13,375 nt of DNA, from NCBI GenBank assembly GCA_016282815.1, contig JAEELU010000003.1, positions 1 through 13,375 on the forward strand, written 5' to 3'. The notes beneath the pieces are model-generated. The model saw only the letters and a program-made list of their open reading frames with translations. It made no database searches and was not told the DNA's origin. Source of the stretch: Acholeplasmatales bacterium (lineage in GTDB: Bacteria; Bacillota_I; Bacilli_A; Acholeplasmatales; Anaeroplasmataceae). Shown here in pieces: positions 1-6,538 of this stretch; the first letter of the stretch is position 1; each line of letters opens with the position of its first letter. A program made the translations under genes and the position numbers.

Positions 1-154
1 CTGGGTGCTGTGCCTTCTCAATTGTAATTTGAAGTTTTCCTGAAACATCTCTTAATACGATAACGCACATGCTTTTCTTATTTCTGATGTTCTCTACAAA
101 GCCTGCAACCTTATTAACCTCACCAAGGCTAATATCCTTAATCATTTTTCTCAT
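1..154 (-). CDS. aspS: Aspartyl-tRNA synthetase, N-terminal 51 residues (partial, runs off left edge)
   Basis: Only the first 51 codons are in the window; the rest lies to the left. ATG at 154 is preceded by AAAGGGGG six bases upstream, a strong ribosome binding site inside the end of hisS, so this start is preferred over the Met at codon 4. The gene overlaps the hisS stop by 17 bases. The visible part is an OB-fold anticodon-binding start: GFVENIRNKK, then a strand reading VIVLRDVSGKLQITIEK. Class IIb synthetases (AspRS, AsnRS, LysRS) begin this way. The common bacterial AspRS instead begins with a longer segment reading roughly GWVQKRRDLGG, so this resembles the short archaeal-type, non-discriminating AspRS found in some anaerobes. 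The hisS-aspS order is usual in Bacillota and supports AspRS. AsnRS cannot be excluded from 51 residues. The sub-family call is inference. Confidence 0.65.
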   Translation of the reverse strand, partial: MRKMIKDISLGEVNKVAGFVENIRNKKSMCVIVLRDVSGKLQITIEKAQHP

Positions 155-1460
155 TTGAATCCCCCTTTAAATGACAGCTTGAGCATGCTGATTGCTTATT
201 TAGCTTATTTACCATATATGGATAGCAATCATATAATGATATTCTTTCCTGCTCATCTGTTAAATTATCCTTTACATTGATTTTATATTCATTTAATTCC
301 TCATCACCAAGGATTAAAGTGAATCTTGCGTTATTCTTGTCAGCCTTTTTAAACTGAGACTTAATACCTGATGCCATATAATCCATATCGCATGATAGGC
401 CACCAATTCTACAAACGTTCATAAGCTTAATTGCTTCGCTTCTTGCATTATCACCAAGTGCTATAAAATATGCATGAATTGAATTTTCTCTTGCTAATAC
501 CTTATTAGAATAATCAGAAGCTAGTAGTAATCTTTCAAGGCCAAAGGCCATACCAACTCCATCAGTCTTAGGTCCACCTAAATCACTGATTAAATCATCA
601 TATCTTCCACCAGCACCAATTACATTTTGAGCACCAAATTCAGGAATATTTACCTCAAGCTCAAATACAGTGTGTGAATAATAATCTAAGCCTCTAACTA
701 GATTATCATCAACTACATATTTTAAATCTATCGCATCAAGTGCAGATAAGACCTCATTGAATCTATTCTTAGAATATTCATTTAAATAATTATTAATCTT
801 TGGTGCACTCTTAAAGAATTCCTTATCTCTATCAACCTTACAGTCAAGAATTCTTAAAGGGTTCTTTTCTAGTCTATTTAAGCAGTCTGTACATAAATCG
901 TCCTTATATTTAGAGAAGTGATCAACTAATACCTTCTTATAATTATCTCTTGATTCCTTATCACCAAGTGAATTAATTTTTACTGTTACATCCTTTAGAC
1001 CAAGTGATCTAATTAATGTAGCACCAAGTGATATTACCTCAACATCAATTAGTGGTGAATTAGAGCCTAGTGCCTCAACACCAAATTGTGAGAACTGTCT
1101 ATTTCTACCCTTTTGAGGACGCTCATATCTAAACATTTGACCAATATAGAATAGCTTATTAACTGGGTTTTCAACATATAGCTTATTTTCGATATATGCT
1201 CTTGCTACACCAGCAGTACCCTCAGGACGTAAAGTGATTGATCTATCACTTCTATCCTTAAAATCATATGTCTCCTTTGTTACCATATCTGATGTATCAT
1301 TAGCGTCTCTATGGAATACCTCACTTGATTCAAATATAGGTGTTCTTATTTCCTGGTAATTGAATAAGCCACAAACCCTTCTAATTACCTCCTCAAGCTT
1401 AACCCATTTTTTTGCTTCAAGTCCATATACATCATATGTACCCTTTGGTTTACTTATCAT
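138..1460 (-). CDS. hisS: Histidyl-tRNA synthetase
   Basis: Attaches histidine to tRNA-His in the cytoplasm using ATP. All class II landmarks are present: KPKGTYD at residues 4-10 (motif 1 region), TLRPEGTAGVARAYIE around 77-91, motif 2 FYIGQMFRYERPQKGRNRQF around 104-123, the histidine-specific RGLDYYSHT at 256-264, and motif 3 GVGMAFGLERLLL at 301-313. A C-x2-C pair (CTDC, about 190-193) sits in the insertion domain, as in many bacterial HisRS. At 440 residues it is about 15-20 longer than usual. The extra C-terminal tail includes CSSCH and overlaps the start of aspS. The ATG at 1460 has AAGGAGAG six bases upstream. Only 21 bases separate it from the lipoprotein gene, so there is no room for a T-box leader and the gene must be read from upstream or from a promoter inside that gene. 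Confidence 0.97.
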   Translation of the reverse strand: MISKPKGTYDVYGLEAKKWVKLEEVIRRVCGLFNYQEIRTPIFESSEVFHRDANDTSDMVTKETYDFKDRSDRSITLRPEGTAGVARAYIENKLYVENPVNKLFYIGQMFRYERPQKGRNRQFSQFGVEALGSNSPLIDVEVISLGATLIRSLGLKDVTVKINSLGDKESRDNYKKVLVDHFSKYKDDLCTDCLNRLEKNPLRILDCKVDRDKEFFKSAPKINNYLNEYSKNRFNEVLSALDAIDLKYVVDDNLVRGLDYYSHTVFELEVNIPEFGAQNVIGAGGRYDDLISDLGGPKTDGVGMAFGLERLLLASDYSNKVLARENSIHAYFIALGDNARSEAIKLMNVCRIGGLSCDMDYMASGIKSQFKKADKNNARFTLILGDEELNEYKINVKDNLTDEQERISLYDCYPYMVNKLNKQSACSSCHLKGDSNEKND

Positions 1461-1481
1461 AAAATCTCTCCTTACTACCTT

Positions 1482-2825
1482 TTATTTTGTTGTATCTTGT
1501 AAGGTATATTTTGTTCTCATATATGCTAAAGATACCTCACAATAGTGATTTTGAATTATTGAATTAATATTTACAAGTAATGCTGCTAAATCATCACCAG
1601 ATACATTATTTAAAAATACATCTACAACTAGATTTGCTATTTTATCTAGTGCATTATTCATTTGTGTACTATCATATTCTACATTCGCAGAATTTAATGC
1701 ATTTATTACAAGACTCTTTAGTCTATCCTTATTCTTCCCAGATATTACTGATACCATAGATAGTAAATTACTCTTGAAATAATCAATAAGCTTTGTGCGC
1801 TCTGCACTAGTTAATGAGAATACCTTATTAATCAAAAATTGAATTGATGACTGATATTCTGTAACATATGTTTTTCTAAAAGCACCATCATCACCAAATA
1901 TTGCCTTAAATAAATCTGTAATCAAGGTACTCATTGGCTTTTCTGCACTATACTTCTTTAATGTTACATTCTTTGTTAGCTTAGCAACATATGAAGCCAT
2001 CTTGTCGAAATCCTTACGAGTTGTATAATCTATATCAACGCCTGGTCTTACAAGATTAAAGCTTGATGGAATTATTTTAGTTACTAAATCATCAGGATTA
2101 ACATAATTAAATATATTCTCATATTTCTTATCACTTACTCTTGATGCTGGAGCCTCAAATGTGTAAGCGTAGATATTATTTGTTTCTTCCCTATTTTGAT
2201 CTGTAAGCTTTGAAGCTGTTAAGCCTGCAACTGCTCCTGCTCTTGAATAGCCTGTAAGCCAATACTTAAGCTTTAGATTATTCGTATTATATTTCTTAAC
2301 ATAATCAACAATTCCAGCTAAAACCTTATCAGATGCCTTATCGAAGCCTTGATGGTTTCCAGATTCACCTAATTCAAAGTTTGATACCCATTCTGCCCCA
2401 TAAGTAAATCCTCTTACATTTGTAGAAACTAATAAATATTTATTTCCATTAACGTTGATTTCCTTACTTGCCATAGCGAAGCCTATAGTATTTTCTGTAG
2501 GTGTTTTAGCAAAATCTTCGTTAGCGACAACATTTGTAAATTTACAAGCATTATAAAATCCTTCCATATAGGCCATAGGATTATCTCCAGGGGCTTTTGC
2601 TCCTGTTAATGCTAGGGCTAATGAAACATCAGCTAGATTATTATTAAGTGTTGGTGCTGAGGTAAGGAAATAATCATCATTGTAGGTATAATCTGTTTCT
2701 AGGTTGTCATCTGTAATACCAACAAAGTTTACCTTTCCTTCAACATTTTCATTTTTTGCAGGACCACATGATACTACTGTAAGTCCTAGAATTAATGCTG
2801 AAATAGCTAATAAAAGCTTCTTCAT
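1482..2825 (-). CDS. Secreted lipoprotein with lipase (class 3-like) alpha/beta-hydrolase domain
   Basis: The protein starts with a lipoprotein signal peptide: MKK, a hydrophobic run at residues 4-18 and lipobox VVSC with the lipidated Cys at 20, so it should be anchored on the outer face of the membrane. The domain behind it shows the features of a class 3-like lipase. The nucleophile elbow is GYSRAG (193-198, Ser195), at the end of the strand LKLKYWLT. An acidic residue in VNPDDLV (probably Asp247) matches the N-x-x-D-x-V site of the family. A late NHYCEVSLAYM segment gives His427 as the likely catalytic base. The substrate is unknown; lipid or acyl-ester hydrolysis is inferred from the triad. 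The stretch between about 270 and 420 is helical and unassigned. Ribosome site AGGAG lies in the last codons of the patatin gene, four bases before this start. Translation coupling with patatin is likely. Confidence 0.8.
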   Translation of the reverse strand: MKKLLLAISALILGLTVVSCGPAKNENVEGKVNFVGITDDNLETDYTYNDDYFLTSAPTLNNNLADVSLALALTGAKAPGDNPMAYMEGFYNACKFTNVVANEDFAKTPTENTIGFAMASKEINVNGNKYLLVSTNVRGFTYGAEWVSNFELGESGNHQGFDKASDKVLAGIVDYVKKYNTNNLKLKYWLTGYSRAGAVAGLTASKLTDQNREETNNIYAYTFEAPASRVSDKKYENIFNYVNPDDLVTKIIPSSFNLVRPGVDIDYTTRKDFDKMASYVAKLTKNVTLKKYSAEKPMSTLITDLFKAIFGDDGAFRKTYVTEYQSSIQFLINKVFSLTSAERTKLIDYFKSNLLSMVSVISGKNKDRLKSLVINALNSANVEYDSTQMNNALDKIANLVVDVFLNNVSGDDLAALLVNINSIIQNHYCEVSLAYMRTKYTLQDTTK

Positions 2826-2829
2826 ATAA

Positions 2830-3753
2830 TCACACTCCTAAATAATTCCTTAGGTCTTCTAAAGAATTTAAAGCGTCGTTGTAGCCAAGGTCATATAATT
2901 CCTTTAGCTTTACTAAATCACCCTCAAGCATCTTAATATTGATTGGCTTTGAAGGTGCTATAACAAATATGGATTTTTTATTTTCATATTTATCTAGCTC
3001 ATCACATACTGAATTATATACATCATCAGTCATTGCAAGATTAGCTGCGAAATCGGGATAGCTACTATAAATTCTTTTTGTTACTAGAAGCTTTCTTTCA
3101 AATTTACTTTTTTTTCTAAAGCTTCTATCTCTTGTTTTTATAACAACTATTTTCTTGTAGCCATTATCCATGGCATATCTAAATGGAATTCTATCAGCAC
3201 AGCCTCCATCAAAATATGGCTTACCATTTATTAATGCAGGCCTTGAGATATATGGTAATGTAGCTGATGCCTTAACACAATCCATAATATCATCTCTAGT
3301 ATTATAGAAATATTCAGCCTTACCTGTTTCCACATTAGTTGCTACAGCGATAAATGTTCTTCCATTGTTTTTTAATCCATCTATATCTAAATTTGGCAGT
3401 GCAGGTAGGCTACCAAAGATATAATCAAAGCCGATTACGCTTTTCAATCTACTTTTTATAAAGGCATTTATACCTACATATCTACCATCATGACGATATC
3501 TAATATTAATATGTGCACATCTTCCAATTTGTCCTGTAGAATAGCTAACACCATTTAAAGCACCCGCTGATACACCAATTGTTGTTCTTAGATTGATTCC
3601 ATTTTCCATCAAACAATCTAAAACACCCTCCTGGTATACTCCTCTAAAGGCTCCACCCTCTAGAACAAGTGCACCATCAATGATATCTCCACTAGCATTC
3701 TTTAGTGGAATATCCTTTAGCATTTCTACAATTTCTTCCTCACTATAACCCAA
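2830..3753 (-). CDS. Patatin-like phospholipase family protein
   Basis: Cytoplasmic Ser-Asp dyad hydrolase that would release fatty acids from phospholipids or other acyl esters. The patatin hallmarks are in order: the oxyanion loop GGAFRG at 33-38, the nucleophile elbow GVSAG at 60-64 (Ser62), KASATLPYISRP at 161-172, and the DGG triplet at 182-184 giving the catalytic Asp182. No signal peptide or membrane segment is visible. Its 307 residues fit the compact bacterial patatins (YjjU-like). Start: the frame opens at TTG (3753), and AGGTGAT lies just upstream with three bases before TTG; the next Met at codon 11 has no well-placed site, so TTG is taken. The gene ends in TGA. It lies eight bases after the [2Fe-2S] protein gene and four bases before the lipoprotein lipase, so two different ester hydrolases, one inside and one outside the membrane, are made from one message. 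Confidence 0.9.
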   Translation of the reverse strand: MGYSEEEIVEMLKDIPLKNASGDIIDGALVLEGGAFRGVYQEGVLDCLMENGINLRTTIGVSAGALNGVSYSTGQIGRCAHINIRYRHDGRYVGINAFIKSRLKSVIGFDYIFGSLPALPNLDIDGLKNNGRTFIAVATNVETGKAEYFYNTRDDIMDCVKASATLPYISRPALINGKPYFDGGCADRIPFRYAMDNGYKKIVVIKTRDRSFRKKSKFERKLLVTKRIYSSYPDFAANLAMTDDVYNSVCDELDKYENKKSIFVIAPSKPINIKMLEGDLVKLKELYDLGYNDALNSLEDLRNYLGV

Positions 3754-3764
3754 ATTATCACCTA
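3754..3764 (-). promoter_or_regulatory. Ribosome binding site deciding the TTG start of the patatin gene
   Basis: On the minus strand the sequence reads TAGGTGATAATTTG. TAG is the stop of the upstream [2Fe-2S] gene, AGGTGAT is a seven-base match to the anti-Shine-Dalgarno sequence, and TTG is the start codon. Stop, ribosome site and start lie within 14 bases, so terminating ribosomes probably re-initiate here. Confidence 0.75.
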
Positions 3765-4850
3765 GTTTATACTGATTTTAATTTTCAAATTACCCTTTGG
3801 ATAAGTATGGCATGCATAGACATATCCATATTCAATATCCATTTTTCTTCTATTTTCATTATCTGATGGAATATATACTTCTCCATCAATAAGCTTAATT
3901 CTACAAGCTCCACAAATACCATTTCTACATGCAGTATGTATCCTGATATTATTCTTTTCTAAAGCTACTGCGATAGTCTCATTAGCATTTGCCTTAATGA
4001 TTGTAGATTCTATTCCTCTTAATACCTCTATCTCATAAATAGAATTATCATTTTTTACATCATCAGAAATTATTGAATCATAATAATCCTTTCTGATTCT
4101 TCTATTTTGAATTCCATTTTCCGATAACAAATTAGCTACACTATGAGTAAATTTACTACTGCCTGAAATAAAATAAGAATTATCATTTGATAAATGATTC
4201 TTAATATCATTAATTGAATCAATCTCAATAACATTTATTCTTTCACACTCTGGAATAAAGCTATCAATTAGCTTATTATTCTTAAGCTTTAAAATAGTAA
4301 GATTACAATCTATTACTCCATCAATAATCGATAAAGCATATGATCTAATAAATGAGGTATTAATATCCTCTGCTACGGCATATACATTTTTAGAATCTCT
4401 TAATGGTTCATATGTGAAATTACCAAGGGCAATTTCAGCATTTAATGAATCACCAACCTCTAGGCTTTCACATAAATATTTAGATGTATTGCCTACATTC
4501 TTAATTGCAATTTCTACATACTTATCATTTCTTAAGGCATGCTTAGGAGATGATATTAATGTATATGGTCTAGTTGTTAAATAGTTTTCATATTTAAATT
4601 CAAGTGATAAATATTGTCCTGGCTTAAAGTAAGGAATTTTATCACCTGTAAGCTTAATTATTGTATAATCTAATTCCTTTCTTATATCAGAAATAGATAA
4701 GCTTATTTTACCTGGGTGAAGGGCTCTTGCTACCTCGCCGATATTATCGAAGGTATTTGGCTCAGTACTAGCATTATCATGAGCTCTTTCTCTTCTTTTT
4801 ATTACTCTTGTAACACTTGTTACATCTCTAATTAATCCTTTAATTGCCAT
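3762..4850 (-). CDS. FAD/[2Fe-2S] oxidoreductase, ferredoxin-reductase-like with C-terminal plant-type ferredoxin domain
   Basis: Electron-transfer protein built like phthalate-dioxygenase reductases. An FNR-type flavin domain carries PGQYLSLEF (77-85) and RPYTLISSP (94-102, the Arg-x-Tyr-Thr flavin-binding motif). A nucleotide-type domain covers about 150-245, and a C-terminal [2Fe-2S] domain has cysteines C308, C313, C316 and C347 (C-x4-C-x2-C-x30-C). A basic, non-membrane N-terminal extension of about 45 residues precedes the flavin domain. Odd point: where the family has GGxGITP to bind the NAD(P)H pyrophosphate, this protein reads AEDINTSFIRS (160-170), and the later CGP-like loop is SGSSKF, without the usual Cys. 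It may not use NAD(P)H directly, or may bind it unusually. The first 11 bases overlap the end of the upstream FAD oxidoreductase gene, so the two are likely made together and may pass electrons to each other (inference). Confidence 0.82.
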   Translation of the reverse strand: MAIKGLIRDVTSVTRVIKRRERAHDNASTEPNTFDNIGEVARALHPGKISLSISDIRKELDYTIIKLTGDKIPYFKPGQYLSLEFKYENYLTTRPYTLISSPKHALRNDKYVEIAIKNVGNTSKYLCESLEVGDSLNAEIALGNFTYEPLRDSKNVYAVAEDINTSFIRSYALSIIDGVIDCNLTILKLKNNKLIDSFIPECERINVIEIDSINDIKNHLSNDNSYFISGSSKFTHSVANLLSENGIQNRRIRKDYYDSIISDDVKNDNSIYEIEVLRGIESTIIKANANETIAVALEKNNIRIHTACRNGICGACRIKLIDGEVYIPSDNENRRKMDIEYGYVYACHTYPKGNLKIKISIN

Positions 4851-6423
4851 TTTTTCTCGCCGCCCTTCTCTTTTGTACTAAATCAAGAAGAACCTCTACT
4901 GCAACTGATCTACCAGTATTGATTACAGTCGCGATACCATCACCTGATGATTGATGGGCTCCATTAAAGTATAGTCCAGAAATATATTGTTCCTTCTTCT
5001 TCATATCAATTCTTGCAACAACATGGTCATCCATAGAATGTCTAAATCCATAGATACCACCATTCCAAGCACCAACGAAGTGAGATATTGATACTGGAGT
5101 TAATATTGTTATCTCCTGAATATGATCAAGTAAATTAACACCTAATCTCTTGCTTTCAAGCTCGATAAAGTGTAGTGCATGCTTCTTCTTCATTTCCTCA
5201 TAGTTTTCAGGAGTTAAATCCTTAAAAGCCTCAGGGAATGGTAGATTTGTAATTGATAGCATACATGTACCCTCAGGTGATGCATTTGGATTTGCGATAT
5301 TATTACATACGATTGTTAGATAATTCCAAGGAACATCATTTTTAGCCTCATGTAATATCTTTTCCATATTCATTCCATTTGGTGAATAGAAGGTTGCGTA
5401 ATTTGTAATACCTAATTCATGATAATCCTTATCTAATAGCATAATAACTGAGAAGCATGTACAGCCCATCTCTCTAGCATTAACGAACTTAATCATATTA
5501 GGCTTTATTTCCTCTCTTGGTTCAATCATAGATGTGTAAACCTTATTTGGATAGGCACCTGATATTACATAATCACATGCTATTTCAGTTCCGTCAGATA
5601 ATCTTACACCCTTGACCTTAGAGTTTTCTACTAATATTTTATCTACTCTTTGATTACATTCAATTTGTACTCCCTTTTCGATGGCCTTTTCTGCCATCTT
5701 AAGTGATAGCTCATGTGATGTATAGCTTGGAATATGAGATCCATATCCAAAATAATCAGCCATCAATATAGCGAATACACTGAATGGTAAATCAGTAGTT
5801 ACATTTCCTAAATACATCCAATAGGCAGATAATATATCAATTGCCTTTTCAGGTAAGCCGAATGATTTTAATACATCGTAAGATGAATAGCCTGCTGTAC
5901 CAATAAGGTTCATATAATTGCTCATCTTTTTGAATTTAGAATCATCATTTTCTCCTATTGCATCATAGATACTCTTACAAAGCTTGAAGAAGGCTAAAAT
6001 CTTATTGTATAAATCATCAATAGATTTCTCATCACCCTTACAGCAATATTCTGCAATCTCACGTGAAGGTATTTCATAATTACCATTTTCTCCAGCGTGA
6101 ACTACAATATCTATATCGTCTGTAACAAGCCTATATGCTTCAGGTACTCTAATGAACTTAATATCAATTCCAGCATTCTTAAGGAATTTACCAACACTTA
6201 ATGGCTCCTCCTCAGATCCAATTGACATCATCTCATGTAGGGCAGTTTCATATTCGATACCATCTCTTACAAAGCTTGATGCTACACCACCTAAAAGGTT
6301 ATGCTGCTCTAAAACAAGTATATCCTTGCTTTTAGGAGCTAGTGTTAAAGCACTACCTAAGCCAGATAATCCACCACCGATAATTACAATATCATATTTA
6401 CTTTTAAAGCAAGAATTGTTCAT
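4840..6423 (-). CDS. NAD(P)/FAD-dependent oxidoreductase, phytoene desaturase / retinol saturase-like (CrtI family)
   Basis: First gene of the minus-strand run. The N-terminus has a classic Rossmann flavin fold: DIVIIGGGLSGLGSALTLA (11-29), acidic Glu39 at the end of strand 2 for the ribose, then LGGVASSF (44-51), the substrate-side motif shared by CrtI desaturases and retinol saturases. The C-terminal flavin motif SGDGIATVINTGRSVA (about 493-508) closes the fold, as in CrtI. Length (527) suits the family. No carotenoid or terpenoid genes are near, so the substrate is unlikely to be phytoene. Neighbouring lipid hydrolases suggest a fatty-acyl or isoprenoid lipid that is saturated or desaturated; this is inference. 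ATG at 6423 has GAAGGAG seven bases upstream and an extended -10 promoter in front. The 3' end overlaps the [2Fe-2S] reductase-like gene by 11 bases. Confidence 0.85.
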   Translation of the reverse strand: MNNSCFKSKYDIVIIGGGLSGLGSALTLAPKSKDILVLEQHNLLGGVASSFVRDGIEYETALHEMMSIGSEEEPLSVGKFLKNAGIDIKFIRVPEAYRLVTDDIDIVVHAGENGNYEIPSREIAEYCCKGDEKSIDDLYNKILAFFKLCKSIYDAIGENDDSKFKKMSNYMNLIGTAGYSSYDVLKSFGLPEKAIDILSAYWMYLGNVTTDLPFSVFAILMADYFGYGSHIPSYTSHELSLKMAEKAIEKGVQIECNQRVDKILVENSKVKGVRLSDGTEIACDYVISGAYPNKVYTSMIEPREEIKPNMIKFVNAREMGCTCFSVIMLLDKDYHELGITNYATFYSPNGMNMEKILHEAKNDVPWNYLTIVCNNIANPNASPEGTCMLSITNLPFPEAFKDLTPENYEEMKKKHALHFIELESKRLGVNLLDHIQEITILTPVSISHFVGAWNGGIYGFRHSMDDHVVARIDMKKKEQYISGLYFNGAHQSSGDGIATVINTGRSVAVEVLLDLVQKRRAARKNGN

Positions 6424-6455
6424 TTTATATCTCCTTCAAAAAGTATCCAAGTTAG

Positions 6456-6484
6456 ATTATATCACATACTTAATCAATTTTTAA
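6456..6484 (-). promoter_or_regulatory. Promoter of the lipid/redox-hisS-aspS run
   Basis: Read on the minus strand, TATAAT (6461-6456) is preceded by TGA, an extended -10 element, and 17 bases upstream lies TTAAAA (6484-6479), four of six matches to TTGACA. Transcription would begin near 6449, giving a leader of about 26 bases with GAAGGAG ahead of the ATG at 6423. No other good promoter is seen before aspS, so this may drive six genes. Confidence 0.6.
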
Positions 6485-6492
6485 TAGTTTTA

Positions 6493-6521
6493 TTCACTTT
6501 ATTATAATTTTATATTATAAT
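6493..6521 (+). promoter_or_regulatory. Promoter of the U32 gene
   Basis: TTCACT (6493-6498, four of six), 17 bases, then a perfect TATAAT (6516-6521). The predicted start near 6528 leaves only about 11 bases of leader. A second TATAAT at 6503-6508 with TTTAAT 17 bases upstream (6480-6485) could give a longer leader. The -10 boxes lie in an eight-base dyad, TATTATAA at 6500-6507 and TTATAATA at 6515-6522. Confidence 0.6.
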
Positions 6522-6526
6522 ACATA

Positions 6527-6538
6527 GTGGTGATTTAT
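6527..6538 (+). promoter_or_regulatory. Ribosome binding site deciding the U32 start
   Basis: GTGGTGAT at 6527-6534 matches the anti-Shine-Dalgarno sequence and ends four bases before ATG 6539. The two in-frame GTG codons at 6527 and 6530 are therefore part of the site rather than starts. Family members also begin with M-V-E-L-L-S-P, in agreement with ATG 6539. Confidence 0.75.

Noticed and set aside
138..200. CSSCH in the HisRS C-terminal tail, the c-type heme attachment motif
   Set aside because: HisRS is cytoplasmic and has no signal peptide; the motif lies in a non-conserved tail that overlaps aspS, so heme attachment is not credible.
1360..1545. Plus-strand frame of 61 codons
   Set aside because: It lies opposite hisS and the end of the lipoprotein gene, has no ribosome site or recognisable product, and is a shadow of the real frames.
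6152..6484. Plus-strand frame of 110 codons
   Set aside because: It is antisense to the conserved flavin-binding N-terminus of the CrtI-like gene and runs through the promoter region; no ribosome site.
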